A stretch of 64,000 nt of DNA from Adlercreutzia wanghongyangiae (GCF_035989245.1 NZ_JAYMFF010000015.1:75657-139656); one strand, 5' to 3'; counted from the first letter of the stretch, positions 24,180 to 33,379 are shown. The notes: generated by a model not told the origin, from the letters alone. Translations and numbers: made by a program.

Positions 24180-26111
24180 CTACGCCGCCGGCGTCCAGTC
24201 GATGGACTCCCAATCGACAGCGGGCATTTCGACTTTCTCGATCTCGTAGCTGCCCTCGGCACCGCCAATGGCCAACGAGCAAGCCCACTCATCGCTCTTC
24301 TCGGGGAACTCGGGGCGCAAGTAACTGCCGCGGCTCTCCTCGCGGGTGAGCGAAGCCAGCACCGAAAGCTCAGAAATGGTGAGCAGGTTGTAGTTCTCGA
24401 TGGCCTCTTTCCACTCCATGTTGTAGGCGAGGGTCGGACTGCCCACGGCCTGGCGCGGCAAATCTTCCTTGCGAATGCGAGCCAGTTCGTCGCGGGCTGC
24501 CTCCAGCGCCTCAGTGGTGCGAATGATGCCCATGGCGGAGCCCGCCGCCTTCTGGATGGCGCGACGGATGGTCACGGGGCGCATGTCGCCGCCCTCGGCA
24601 TTGGTGCGAATGGCGGTCAGGCGCGCGTTCTCGGCATCGACCAGCGACAGGTCCAGCTCGCCGAGCTCGGCCATGCGCGCATACTGGATGGCGCAGTCCA
24701 TGGCGTAATTTCCATACAGATAATTGTGTTCGACACCGGGGCTTCCCGCCGCACCAGTCATACCACCGCCACGTGCACAGAACAGACCCGCGAACTCACG
24801 GCTCATGGCCTTCTCATCGGTGAGCACGCTGCCCTGGTGCTCGATCATCTCCAAGCCGCATTCGATCACATCACTCGTGGGATCGATGCCGAAGGTGTCG
24901 CGGAACAGGTCGATGTTGCGGCGGTAGAAATAGCGAATCTGGGAGCGCGCCTCATCAGTCGTGTAGTCGACGTACACCCCGCCGGCGTCGGATCCGCGGC
25001 CCTCGGCGATGGCCTGACCGACGGTCTGGAGGAACAGGGTGCGGCTCTCCTGGTACTTCAGTGGGTTCTCCTCATCTACGAGGAACAAGTCGCCGTTTCG
25101 GTCCTTGATATAGCCCACCGACATACTGTCGGCGCCCAGGCCAGCCGGGTAACCGCAGGCGATGCCCGTGGGATACACGGTGATGAGATCGTAGTCGGCC
25201 CATTCGGAATCCACAATGGGGGCGCCGTGGCGGAAGGCAGCCATCTCCAGATCGGAGGTGTTGTCCGGCACGCTGCCCGACATGGGCGCCACCGTGTTCC
25301 AGCCGTTCAGCCAGCAGGTACCGCCCGTGGCCAGAACCGTCGCCTTCGCACGGAACACGCGAAATGCGCCGGTGGGCAAGTGGATGCCCATAGCACCCTG
25401 GCACACGCCGTCCTTAACGAGAAGATCGGTGAGCATGGTCTGATCGACGATGCTCAGCCACGGCGACGCCGTCAGGGCATCCATCTCGTGACGCGGGAAC
25501 GAGCCCTCTACCATGTACATTTTTATCGCTTCGATATCTGAGAAGACGTGGTAACTGCCATCCTCGTTGCGCTCGGGGAACATCTGCCCCTTGTTCAGCA
25601 CCTCCAAGTCGAGTTGATGGCCCTGGCCCGAACGAGACGGATCGGCTGCGTTGCACTGCTCGGCATAGCGACGGGCCGCCAAGTTCACCTCTTGGTTCAG
25701 CACGGGTCCCACCTGGGAGTCGAACTGATAGAAATTAGGATCGTAAATCCAGGTGGTCAGAAAATCGAAGTTCATGCCGGCAACGCCGCCAGAACCGAAG
25801 GGTCCCTTCTCCACCACCATGGTGTTCAAGCCGCTCTTGGCAGCATTGGCCGCCGCGGACATACCCGCATAACCGCACCCGCACACCAGAAGGTCGGTCT
25901 CGTATACCTCGTAGGTACCGTTCGGCGTGACCACTTCCTGCCCAGTTGCTGCCAGCGAGGCCTCCTCACCTGCCGGCGTGCAACCAGCCGCACTCAAGCC
26001 GGCGCCCGCCAGGAAAGCGAAGCCAGCCGCAGCGCTGGCGCCCTTCAGGAAACTGCGCCGGGAACATCCGACAGAACCGTCGTCGAGCATGGTGGCATCG
26101 TCCATAGCCAT
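24180..26111 (-). CDS. Tat-exported fumarate-reductase-type flavoprotein (copy 2)
   Basis: A FAD protein of about 643 aa. The signal has SRRSFLKGAS and a lipobox-like SAAGC, so Tat export with possible lipid anchoring is predicted. The FAD-binding start is DLLVCGCGYAGMSAA, and the NH2-terminal FAD contact is VVEKGPFGSGGVAGMN. The C-terminal helical domain carries REESRGSYLRPEFPEKSDEW, as in FrdA/SdhA. Substrate residues cannot be assigned, so fumarate, another enoate or a drug-like acceptor are all possible. Two ATGs six bases apart (26111, 26105) follow AGGAAAGGGG; the downstream one has the better spacing. It is divergent from a TetR-type gene whose probable operator overlaps its promoter. 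Confidence 0.87.
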   Translation of the reverse strand: MAMDDATMLDDGSVGCSRRSFLKGASAAAGFAFLAGAGLSAAGCTPAGEEASLAATGQEVVTPNGTYEVYETDLLVCGCGYAGMSAAANAAKSGLNTMVVEKGPFGSGGVAGMNFDFLTTWIYDPNFYQFDSQVGPVLNQEVNLAARRYAEQCNAADPSRSGQGHQLDLEVLNKGQMFPERNEDGSYHVFSDIEAIKMYMVEGSFPRHEMDALTASPWLSIVDQTMLTDLLVKDGVCQGAMGIHLPTGAFRVFRAKATVLATGGTCWLNGWNTVAPMSGSVPDNTSDLEMAAFRHGAPIVDSEWADYDLITVYPTGIACGYPAGLGADSMSVGYIKDRNGDLFLVDEENPLKYQESRTLFLQTVGQAIAEGRGSDAGGVYVDYTTDEARSQIRYFYRRNIDLFRDTFGIDPTSDVIECGLEMIEHQGSVLTDEKAMSREFAGLFCARGGGMTGAAGSPGVEHNYLYGNYAMDCAIQYARMAELGELDLSLVDAENARLTAIRTNAEGGDMRPVTIRRAIQKAAGSAMGIIRTTEALEAARDELARIRKEDLPRQAVGSPTLAYNMEWKEAIENYNLLTISELSVLASLTREESRGSYLRPEFPEKSDEWACSLAIGGAEGSYEIEKVEMPAVDWESIDWTPAA

Positions 26112-26197
26112 CCCCTTTCCTCTCTGCTCGTTGCAAGACAAGAAGAGAATGGCACGAACGGTCTCGGCGTCTGATTCGCAGTTTTAACGGAGTGTCA

Positions 26198-26229
26198 AAT
26201 ATAGACTGACAGAAATGCCGTTCTGTCAA
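26198..26229 (-). promoter_or_regulatory. Promoter with embedded operator between the flavoprotein and TetR-type genes
   Basis: On the minus strand a consensus -35 TTGACA (26229-26224) is followed 18-20 bp later by TCTATATT as the -10 region. Between and over these lies a perfect inverted repeat TGACAGAA / TTCTGTCA (26207-26214 and 26221-26228, 6-bp spacer). A repressor bound there would block the promoter, which fits control by the adjacent TetR-family protein. Confidence 0.7.
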
Positions 26230-26290
26230 GCGCGACTGGACAGCCTTTTAGATCCGCAAGTATGATGGCCCCCGCAGGAGGGAGATGCAC

Positions 26291-26836
26291 ATGAGGGTAC
26301 AATATGTGGAGAAGCCGGCAGGCTTCGATGTGCGGATGCGCGTCGTGCAGACCATCACGCAACCCATCGGGGAGCTTTCTGTTGCCGAGATATGCCGCCG
26401 AGCCGACATATCTCGGCAAACCTTCTACAGCTATTTCGAGTCGAAGTACGCCATCGGACCATGGTATGCCTCGCATTGCGACACCTTCACTCTCGATCTT
26501 ATCGGTCGGTCGCTCGGCTGGCGCGAAGCCTACGAAGGATGGTACACCCTTTTAGGAAAGCAGCGGCTGCTCTTCGAAAACGCCTCAAAGAGCAGGTTCA
26601 ACGATGAGGGAGAGAGGAGAATTGCCGAACAGCGCATAAGCGCATTCCAAGCGGCCTTCAAGGAACGCGGGGTTGACTTCACCGACGAGTACCGAGGATT
26701 CGCCCACATGTGCGCTGTCATGGAACGTGCCGCCTTCCATCGCTGGCTCAAGGAGTGCTACGCCACGCCGCCCCACGAGCTGGCACGCTTCACCGAGCTA
26801 TGCGTGCCACCCCTGCTGCACCGCGCGCTGAGCTGA
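26291..26836 (+). CDS. TetR-family transcriptional regulator
   Basis: The 181-aa protein has an N-terminal TetR helix-turn-helix (LSVAEICRRADISRQTFYSYF, split by its turn at ADIS) in residues ~25-60. A helical C-terminal ligand domain follows with no recognisable subfamily. The ATG at 26291 lies 9 nt after AGGAGG; the in-frame ATG at 26285 is too close. Divergent transcription and the operator in the shared region suggest that it represses the flavoprotein/Fe-S operon and responds to that enzyme's substrate, which is an inference. Confidence 0.85.
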   Translation: MRVQYVEKPAGFDVRMRVVQTITQPIGELSVAEICRRADISRQTFYSYFESKYAIGPWYASHCDTFTLDLIGRSLGWREAYEGWYTLLGKQRLLFENASKSRFNDEGERRIAEQRISAFQAAFKERGVDFTDEYRGFAHMCAVMERAAFHRWLKECYATPPHELARFTELCVPPLLHRALS

Positions 26837-26855
26837 GGAGCGCTCCCCGGCTGTC

Positions 26856-26879
26856 GGGCGGCCTGAAGGCCGCCCCTAC
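26856..26879. repeat. REP-like palindrome that supplies the stop codon of the response regulator gene
   Basis: GGGCGGCCTGAAGGCCGCCC followed by CTAC is a full copy of the window's short palindrome family. It lies between the convergent TetR-type and response-regulator genes. Its CTA tail (26876-26878) is the TAG stop of the latter on the minus strand. It may also act as a two-way terminator. Confidence 0.8.
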
Positions 26880-27613
26880 ACGCGTTCCACGAACTTGTAG
26901 CCGACGCGCCAAACGGTGAGCAGATATTTGGGCTGGGAGGGATTGTCCTCTATCTTCTCGCGAATCTTGCGCATGAACACAGTGATGGTGTTCTCGTCCA
27001 CCGACGAGTCCTCGCCCCAGATATGCTCGTAGATTTGGGCGCGCGTGAACACCTGACCCGGGTTGGCCGCCAGAAGCGCCAGGATCTCGAACTCCTTGGC
27101 CGTCAGGTTCACCGGCTCGCCGCGCAGATAGGCCTCGTACTGGTTGAACCGTATCTCGAGATCGCCCGTGCAACTGGCACCTTCGCGACTAATGGCCTTG
27201 GCGAAAGCCAGATCGTCCCGATGGCGCCGAAGATGCGCCTGCACCCGCAGAAGCAGCTCATCGGAGCTGAAGGGCTTCACCACATAGTCATCGCCTCCGG
27301 CGTTGAACCCGATGGACTTATCGACGATGTCGCCTTTCGCCGACAGAAAGATGACGGGGATACGCCGCCCGCTCTCGCGCATGGTGCGGCACACCTCGAA
27401 GCCGTTCATGCCGGGCATCATCACATCCAGCAGCAGCAAGTCGGGTTTCTCGGCCGCCAACAGCTCAAGGCCCGCGGCTCCGTCCATCGCGCCGCAGAAC
27501 CGGTAGCCCGCGTTCTCCAGGATGCGCCGCATGAGCACATGTAGGCTCTTGTCGTCGTCGATGAGCATCACCTTAGCCGCGCCTCGCGCGCCCGCCGTAG
27601 CCGCCTGATCCAT
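26876..27613 (-). CDS. OmpR/PhoB-family response regulator
   Basis: A 245-aa DNA-binding response regulator. The receiver domain (residues ~13-130) has the acidic pair in VMLIDDDKS, phospho-acceptor Asp63 in LLLLDVMMPG, and the conserved Lys in VVKPFSSDE. The C-terminal winged helix (~150-243) has NLTAKEFEILALLAANPGQV and VWRVGYKF, as in OmpR/PhoB proteins. It overlaps nothing but starts only 1 bp after the kinase gene ends, so the two form a two-component pair at the end of the dms-like operon, which it probably regulates. Confidence 0.92.
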   Translation of the reverse strand: MDQAATAGARGAAKVMLIDDDKSLHVLMRRILENAGYRFCGAMDGAAGLELLAAEKPDLLLLDVMMPGMNGFEVCRTMRESGRRIPVIFLSAKGDIVDKSIGFNAGGDDYVVKPFSSDELLLRVQAHLRRHRDDLAFAKAISREGASCTGDLEIRFNQYEAYLRGEPVNLTAKEFEILALLAANPGQVFTRAQIYEHIWGEDSSVDENTITVFMRKIREKIEDNPSQPKYLLTVWRVGYKFVERV

Positions 27614-27614
27614 A

Positions 27615-29330
27615 TCACGCCTCCTTCGCCCGCACAGGCAACGTCACGGTGAACACGCTGCCCCGGCCCAATTCGCTTTCCACTTCAATCTTGCCCCCGT
27701 GCATGTCCACATACTCCCGGGCCAGGGCCAGCCCCAGCCCCGTGCCGCTGTACTTGCGCGACACCGAGGAATCGACCTGCACGAACCGCTCGAAAATGCG
27801 CTCCTGATCTTGCTCGGCTATACCGATGCCGGTATCAGCCACATGAATGAGCACCGCGCTCTCCTCGGGTGCGCGTTCAATAGACAGACGAACCGTGCCG
27901 CCGGCCGGCGTGAACTTCATGGCATTGCCGCACAGATTCTCCACCACATGGCGTATCTTCTCGAAGTCGGCGCGTACCAAGGGCACATCGGGCTCAATCT
28001 CGCAGATGAACGCAATGCCGTTGCGCTGGGCCAGGGGGCGCACCACGTCGGCCACGATACCGGCCACGTCCCCCAAATCGGTCACTTCGACGGCCATCTC
28101 CGTCCTTCCCGCATCGAGTCGGCTCATCTCCAAAATGTCGTTGATCATCAGCAGAAGCGCCCGGCTGTTAGCCTCGATCTCCCGTCGCGTCTCGGCCTCC
28201 TCCTCGCTCGCCGGCGCACTCTCGTTGTTCAACAGCTCCGTAAAGGCGATGATGCTCGTCAGAGGCGTGCGCAGCTCGTGGCTCATCATAGCCAGGAAGT
28301 CCGATTTGTACTGGTTGTCCTCGCGAAGGCGCTGGTTCACTTCCTCCAACTGGGCGCGTTGGCGCTCCAGCACCTCGTTGGTGCGGGCCAGCTGTTCGGT
28401 ACGATCGGCCACCTGCGTTTCCAGATGCTCGTAGCTGTCGGACAGCTCGGCGGCCATGGCGTTGAACTCCTGCATAAGGTCGTTCATCTCGCGCGACGAC
28501 TGGGAGTAGGCGAAGCGCACGTCCAGATTGCCGTGCTGGATGCTCTCCACACCTCGCTGAATGCGCGCCAGGGGGCGGGTGACCAGATAGGTGAGCGCCA
28601 GGTAGACCACCAGCAGGCACACCACCAACATACCCGAGAAAAAGATAACGTCCTGCACCACCGAGGAGCGCTCGCTTTCGGTGTACACGTCCAACGGCAT
28701 GACGATGGAAATGGCACCGCCCACATCGCCCAGTTGCCATCCTTCCTTCGGAAAGCCGGTCACGTCGATCTCGCCCGCCGGCTCACCATGGCATTCCAGG
28801 CAGTTCTCCTCGATGCGCATGGGCGCCGCGTAACGGAATACCTCCTCGCCGTCTACCGAGGCGATCTCGTAGTACTCGGCCGCCGACCCCTCGTTAAACG
28901 CAGTAAGAGCCGCCGCCTCGAAGGAATCCGGCTCGTCGGCCGCATTGCGCGGGTTGAAGTTGACGAACTTCGTGGAATAGGTGGACTGGGAGGTGAACAG
29001 CGCGCCGATGCTGCGGCCCACGATGGCGCAATGGAGGCCTTGGTAGACTCCTTCGCTCGTATAGGAAATCTGCTCCAGGCGCTCTTGGTTGGAGGCCATG
29101 AACTCCCACACGGCATCCATTTGCTGAGCCAGCACCTGCCCCTTCTCGCGCAGCTCGTTTTCCATTTGGGCACGGGCGTTCATCGACGTCCAGCCGATGT
29201 TCGTCACCAGCGACACGGCGATGAGCAACCCGATCAGCAGGCCGAATTTCGTCTTCAACCTGATATTTCCCAGTCCCCTTGCGCCCATACGCTCCCCCGT
29301 CCGCATGCGATCAGCGTCACTCAGCTGCAC
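27615..29330 (-). CDS. Sensor histidine kinase with a haem-binding-type (DUF3365/Tll0287-like) sensor domain
   Basis: This 571-aa membrane kinase has one helix at about 28-48, an extracytoplasmic sensor domain, a second helix at ~227-250, then HAMP, a coiled coil, HisKA with His351 (AMMSHELRTPL) and HATPase (N-box NLCGNAMKF, DTGIGIAEQD, GTGLGLAL). The sensor domain carries CLECH (177-181), the c-type haem-binding motif found in DUF3365-type domains, so redox or gas sensing is likely. The start is uncertain: GTG 29330 overlaps the torD-like gene; ATGs at 29306 and 29288 are alternatives. It is co-directional with dmsA-dmsB-torD and followed by its regulator, which suggests it senses redox conditions or acceptors for that enzyme. 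Confidence 0.88.
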   Translation of the reverse strand: MQLSDADRMRTGERMGARGLGNIRLKTKFGLLIGLLIAVSLVTNIGWTSMNARAQMENELREKGQVLAQQMDAVWEFMASNQERLEQISYTSEGVYQGLHCAIVGRSIGALFTSQSTYSTKFVNFNPRNAADEPDSFEAAALTAFNEGSAAEYYEIASVDGEEVFRYAAPMRIEENCLECHGEPAGEIDVTGFPKEGWQLGDVGGAISIVMPLDVYTESERSSVVQDVIFFSGMLVVCLLVVYLALTYLVTRPLARIQRGVESIQHGNLDVRFAYSQSSREMNDLMQEFNAMAAELSDSYEHLETQVADRTEQLARTNEVLERQRAQLEEVNQRLREDNQYKSDFLAMMSHELRTPLTSIIAFTELLNNESAPASEEEAETRREIEANSRALLLMINDILEMSRLDAGRTEMAVEVTDLGDVAGIVADVVRPLAQRNGIAFICEIEPDVPLVRADFEKIRHVVENLCGNAMKFTPAGGTVRLSIERAPEESAVLIHVADTGIGIAEQDQERIFERFVQVDSSVSRKYSGTGLGLALAREYVDMHGGKIEVESELGRGSVFTVTLPVRAKEA

Positions 29331-30063
29331 CGAGATGCCGTTCCATCTCTGCCATCAACTCGTTGATCATAGCATCATCGCATGCGACCAAGACGCAGGC
29401 AATATCGGCAAAGGCGGCATAGAACGACCCCGCCGATGCCGCCGCATGCGCCGCCATCAAGCGGTCGCGAAGAGCGGACGCCCACAGGGACAGATGCTCC
29501 TCCAGAAACGCCGCCTGATGCTGCATATCATCGAGGGCCCGTGAGATATCCCCCACCTGCCATGCCCGCAGCGCGCGCTCCCCCAACGCGGCCATGAATC
29601 CCAGCTCAGTGCCGAGATGGTCGTCGGGTTCGTGGGGGTAGCCCGCCGCAGCGAAACCCGCCGCCCGGTAAGCGTCGCGCACCGCCAGCGTGGAAGCCTG
29701 GAACAGCAGGCCGTCGGCGCTACGGTACACCGACTCCCACGGAGGGGCCAGAGGTGTGGCGGGCCCCACGAACAGCTTCATGTATTCGGCGGCCAGCGCT
29801 CCATCCCCAATACCGGAGGCGGCCGCGGCGGCGATCGCCGTTCCGTCCATCAGCTCGGCTCCGCCGCCGGCGTCGGCCATCGCCTCCGCCAGGAACGCCA
29901 ACGCTGCACCCACCTCGTCGGTCGCACACCATGTCGCAAGTTCCTCGTCGGGCTCGGCGGCGAAGACCCGCGCCGTGAGCGCATAAAGCAGCTGCCTCAA
30001 CGCGAGCAACTCCGCCACGGCATCGCGCGTATCGTCCGCGGCAACCTCTCGACTGTATCCCAT
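29317..30063 (-). CDS. TorD/DmsD-family maturation chaperone
   Basis: A 248-aa all-helical protein that should hold the Tat signal and apo-form of the molybdoenzyme encoded upstream until its cofactor is inserted. The family pattern is seen in the N-terminal helix (LALRQLLYALTARVFAAEP), the central EYMKLFVGPATPLAPPWES, which matches the TorD loop, and EPDDHLGTELGFMAALGE. The ATG at 30063 follows AGAGG. It lies between the Fe-S subunit gene and the kinase gene and overlaps the latter's proposed start. Confidence 0.87.
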   Translation of the reverse strand: MGYSREVAADDTRDAVAELLALRQLLYALTARVFAAEPDEELATWCATDEVGAALAFLAEAMADAGGGAELMDGTAIAAAAASGIGDGALAAEYMKLFVGPATPLAPPWESVYRSADGLLFQASTLAVRDAYRAAGFAAAGYPHEPDDHLGTELGFMAALGERALRAWQVGDISRALDDMQHQAAFLEEHLSLWASALRDRLMAAHAAASAGSFYAAFADIACVLVACDDAMINELMAEMERHLGAAE

Positions 30064-30141
30064 ATCCTGGACCTCTCTTGTGAACGCGGGCGGCGGCAAC
30101 CGAGGGGAGGGACTTGCCGCCGCCCGTTAGAGCCGCTTCGC

Positions 30142-30735
30142 TTACAGAACCACCGGCACGGCGCCGGCCTCGGTGGCCGCCTCCTTGGGAGCAATCACCA
30201 CCGACGGGTTGGTCTGGGAGGCGCTGGGCAGGAAGGGAAGTTCGTTCACGCCTTCGGGGTGGGCGGCGCGCAGCTCCTCGATATCGCCGAATTCGAGGGC
30301 GCGCATGGGGCATGCCGCCACGCAGGCCGGCTTCTCCCCCGCCTCGCGCAGCTGAATGCAGGCATTGCAGCGATGCACGACATGCAGGCTCTCCACCAGC
30401 TGCGGATGGCCGTAGGGACACGCCTTCACGCAGTACTCGCAGCCGATGCACTTGCTGTCATCGTGTTGCACGGTGCCGTCGGCCTCGTTCACATAGGTCG
30501 CCCCGTTGGGGCACACCTCCACGCAAGCGGGATTCTCGCAGTGGTTGCAGGTGGCGGCATAGTGGAAGCCCTTCACCGCAGGATAGGCGCCCACCTCGTA
30601 GTCGTCGACATGTCGGAATATCACGCCGATCTCGTTGTCGTTCTTGTCCTTGCAGGCGATCTGGCAGGTGCGGCAGCCGATGCAGTTATCCTGATTGAAG
30701 AAGAACCCCTTGCGCGCAGCAGTCTCGTTTGCCAT
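30142..30735 (-). CDS. DmsB-like four-cluster ferredoxin subunit
   Basis: A 197-aa electron-transfer subunit of a DMSO-reductase-family complex. Four cysteine groups bind 4Fe-4S clusters: CIGCRTCQIACKD near the N-terminus, CNHCENPACVEVCP, CIGCEYCVKACP, and the last pairing CNACIQLREAGEKPACVAAC. The length and order match DmsB/PsrB/NrfC-type proteins. It has no signal, so it would leave the cell with the Tat-carrying catalytic subunit. It starts 13 bp after the catalytic gene with AAGGAGG. No DmsC-type membrane anchor is encoded in the operon. Confidence 0.92.
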   Translation of the reverse strand: MANETAARKGFFFNQDNCIGCRTCQIACKDKNDNEIGVIFRHVDDYEVGAYPAVKGFHYAATCNHCENPACVEVCPNGATYVNEADGTVQHDDSKCIGCEYCVKACPYGHPQLVESLHVVHRCNACIQLREAGEKPACVAACPMRALEFGDIEELRAAHPEGVNELPFLPSASQTNPSVVIAPKEAATEAGAVPVVL

Positions 30736-30748
30736 GGCTCATTCCTCC

Positions 30749-33379
30749 TTACAGCTCGATGATGCGCTGCGGTTGCTCGCAGTCGGGCACCAAAGGCTCG
30801 CCAGTGTATTTTTCGAAATTGCAGTTGTAGTTGTTGTAGCCGGAAACGGCCATGCCGCTGACGGTGGGACCGCACAGCACGTTGTCGGCACCACCCAGGT
30901 CGTACTCCTCGCTCTCGTCGAAGTCGACCCAAGCGCCGTGGGGCAGCCCCACCATGCCGGGCATCAGCGTCTGCAGCACGCTGGCAGTGCGCACGATCTT
31001 GCCGTAGGCGTTATACACCACCACGTCGTCGCCCGTCTGAATGCCCTTGTCGGCCGCATCCTGAGCACTGATGAACACGGGGTTCGGCCACGCTTCCCGC
31101 AGCCAGGTAACATTGTCGTAGACACTGTGAGAGCGACGGTAGTAATGGGGGTTGTACACCACGTAGGGATACTCGTCGCTGCGCGTCTCCCAGCCTTCCA
31201 CCGCCGGATGGTAAGACGGATAGGGCTTGAAGTTGCTTGAGAAGCCCAGGGAATCCAGCGTGTCCTTCTTCCACTGGCAGTAGATCTCGAATTTGCCGGA
31301 GTTGCTCGGCAGCGGATTGGCCACCGGATCGGCCACGAAATCGGCGTAGGCGATGAAGCTGTGCTCGTCACCGGCGGAGCGTTCCACCTGATAGGAGCCG
31401 CGCTCCATGAACTCGGCCAGCGGCACCTTGCCCTCTTGGGGCTCGCCCTCGCATTCCCAGCTTGCCAGATCGTCGGCCGTTACCGTTACCAGGGGCACCA
31501 TCTCGCCGCCCTCGGCGACCGTAGCGCCCAGAATCTCGTTCATGAACTGCTGCTTCTCGGAAAGCGGGTACACCTCATCGGGATCGAGCCCGCAGGCCTC
31601 GGCGATACCGCGGCCGATCTCCTGGTCGGTCTTGGCCTCGAAGAGGGGCTCGATCACCTGGGAGTAGATGAGCAGAGTCTCGCGGTTGCTCAGCTGGCCG
31701 AACCGGCCCGGGCGCTCCCACTCGGTGGTCACCGGCAGGACGATGTCGGAGTACTTGGCCTGGGTCGTGAGGAACTGGGCGTTGCAGAACACGAAGTCCA
31801 CCGCGCGATGGGCCTCGATGCCGCGAACCAGGTCGGGCGTGGTCTGCAGACGGGCGGAATGCTCCCAGAAGATGACATGGATATCCAAATCGCGCTCTTC
31901 GCGCGGCTGGGTCACGGCGCAGATATTGCCCACGAAGGGGTACTTCTTCTCCAGAACGCTCTTCCACAGAATAGGACCGGCCACCAGGTCGTCCACGCCG
32001 TTGTCGATAGGCGGCACATTCGCCATGCCGGCCGCCACCAACGAGGGACCGCCGTTGCCCGCCTGGGCGTAGTAGGCGGTGCCGCACGCATGGCCGCTCT
32101 TGCCGAAGTGACCGCCCATGGCACCCAGGGTCATGAACATCTGAGGCACGTCCTCGGAGTCGTGGCAGCGGGCGAAGCTGTAGCTGTGCAGCAGCATCAC
32201 CTTATGCTGCTTGCCGATGGCCTCGGCGTACCAGCGGATGTCCTCCACAGGCGTTCCGCAGATCTCGCTCGCCCACTCGGCCGTCTTGGGCGTGCCATCG
32301 TAGGCGCCTAGAATATAGTCCTTGAAATTCTCGTTGGTGGTGGCATCCGCGGGCATATGCTCGGCGTCGAATCCGACGCAGTAGGTGTTCAGGAAGTCCC
32401 AGTCCACCACATCGCCGCGCTCCTCGTCCAACTTCACCATCTCATAGGCCACTGCGATCATAAAGGCGGTATCGGTGCCGGCGCGCAGCGGAATCCAACG
32501 GGCATTCAGCAGTTGCGCCGTGGCGTTGTAGCTGGGGGCGATCACCACAAACGACACCCCGGCCGCCTTGGCGTTCAAGAAACTCAGGCACGTAGAACCT
32601 GCCGAGGCCCAAGCAGGATTGCAACCCTGCAACACGATCGTCTCGGCATTGAGCATGTCGTAACGGTCGTTGGACGAGGCGGCGCCGCCGTCTTTCGAGG
32701 GCAGGCCCAACTTGGTGGTATCCAGGTTGTAGGTGCCCATGGAAGTGGTATCGGTAATGCCCACATAACCGCCCAGCGCCAGCAGCGGACGCATGGCGTT
32801 GTAGCTCACATAGCTGCCGGAATGGGCCAAAATGCTGCGCGGACCATAGGTATCGTAGGCGCGTTTCAACTGGTCACCCACATATTTGAAAGCCTCATCC
32901 CAGCTGATGCGCTCCCACTCGTCTTTGCCGCGCAGCTCGCCATGGGGCTCTTCAGGGCTCCAGTTCTTGCGCTTCATGGGGTACTTCAAACGATCGGCCC
33001 CGAACACCTGCATGCGCTGGGAACGTCCGCGCACGCAGCCGCGCTGCTGGGGGTAGTCCGCGCTGTCCTCATGGGTGTCGTCGCTCTTCTGGCGAATGAC
33101 CACGCCGTCTCGCACGAGCACCTTATTCATGCAGCGACCGCCGCAATTGTGCCAGCAGGCCGCGCTGACCCACGCGCCCTCGGTGAGATTGCGGCCGTAG
33201 TCGGTCTCGGACGTGTTCTCGTCGCCGGTCACAACGCCCGTATCGGCCATCCCCACCTTGTTCGAGCAGCCGGCCATCGCCCCCGTTGCCAAGGCAGCCG
33301 ACGCCACAGCCGACGCCTTCACGAAGCTGCGACGACTCACCTCCGATGATGCGCGAACTTTATCGAGCAAGCCCGTCAT
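30749..33379 (-). CDS. DMSO-reductase-family molybdopterin oxidoreductase, catalytic subunit
   Basis: This 876-aa enzyme uses a bis-molybdopterin guanine dinucleotide cofactor and probably reduces an S- or N-oxide or a similar acceptor outside the membrane; the substrate is not readable from sequence. The Tat signal is VSRRSFVKASA with a lipobox-like AMAGC. An N-terminal 4Fe-4S site (CWHNCGGRC and QQRGCVRGR) is followed by the molybdopterin domains, including PVTTEWERPGRFGQLSNRE. The C-terminal cofactor domain has GDDVVVYNAYGKI and GLPHGAWVDF. AAGGAGG precedes ATG 33379. It heads the operon dmsA-dmsB-torD-kinase-regulator. Confidence 0.92.
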   Translation of the reverse strand: MTGLLDKVRASSEVSRRSFVKASAVASAALATGAMAGCSNKVGMADTGVVTGDENTSETDYGRNLTEGAWVSAACWHNCGGRCMNKVLVRDGVVIRQKSDDTHEDSADYPQQRGCVRGRSQRMQVFGADRLKYPMKRKNWSPEEPHGELRGKDEWERISWDEAFKYVGDQLKRAYDTYGPRSILAHSGSYVSYNAMRPLLALGGYVGITDTTSMGTYNLDTTKLGLPSKDGGAASSNDRYDMLNAETIVLQGCNPAWASAGSTCLSFLNAKAAGVSFVVIAPSYNATAQLLNARWIPLRAGTDTAFMIAVAYEMVKLDEERGDVVDWDFLNTYCVGFDAEHMPADATTNENFKDYILGAYDGTPKTAEWASEICGTPVEDIRWYAEAIGKQHKVMLLHSYSFARCHDSEDVPQMFMTLGAMGGHFGKSGHACGTAYYAQAGNGGPSLVAAGMANVPPIDNGVDDLVAGPILWKSVLEKKYPFVGNICAVTQPREERDLDIHVIFWEHSARLQTTPDLVRGIEAHRAVDFVFCNAQFLTTQAKYSDIVLPVTTEWERPGRFGQLSNRETLLIYSQVIEPLFEAKTDQEIGRGIAEACGLDPDEVYPLSEKQQFMNEILGATVAEGGEMVPLVTVTADDLASWECEGEPQEGKVPLAEFMERGSYQVERSAGDEHSFIAYADFVADPVANPLPSNSGKFEIYCQWKKDTLDSLGFSSNFKPYPSYHPAVEGWETRSDEYPYVVYNPHYYRRSHSVYDNVTWLREAWPNPVFISAQDAADKGIQTGDDVVVYNAYGKIVRTASVLQTLMPGMVGLPHGAWVDFDESEEYDLGGADNVLCGPTVSGMAVSGYNNYNCNFEKYTGEPLVPDCEQPQRIIEL

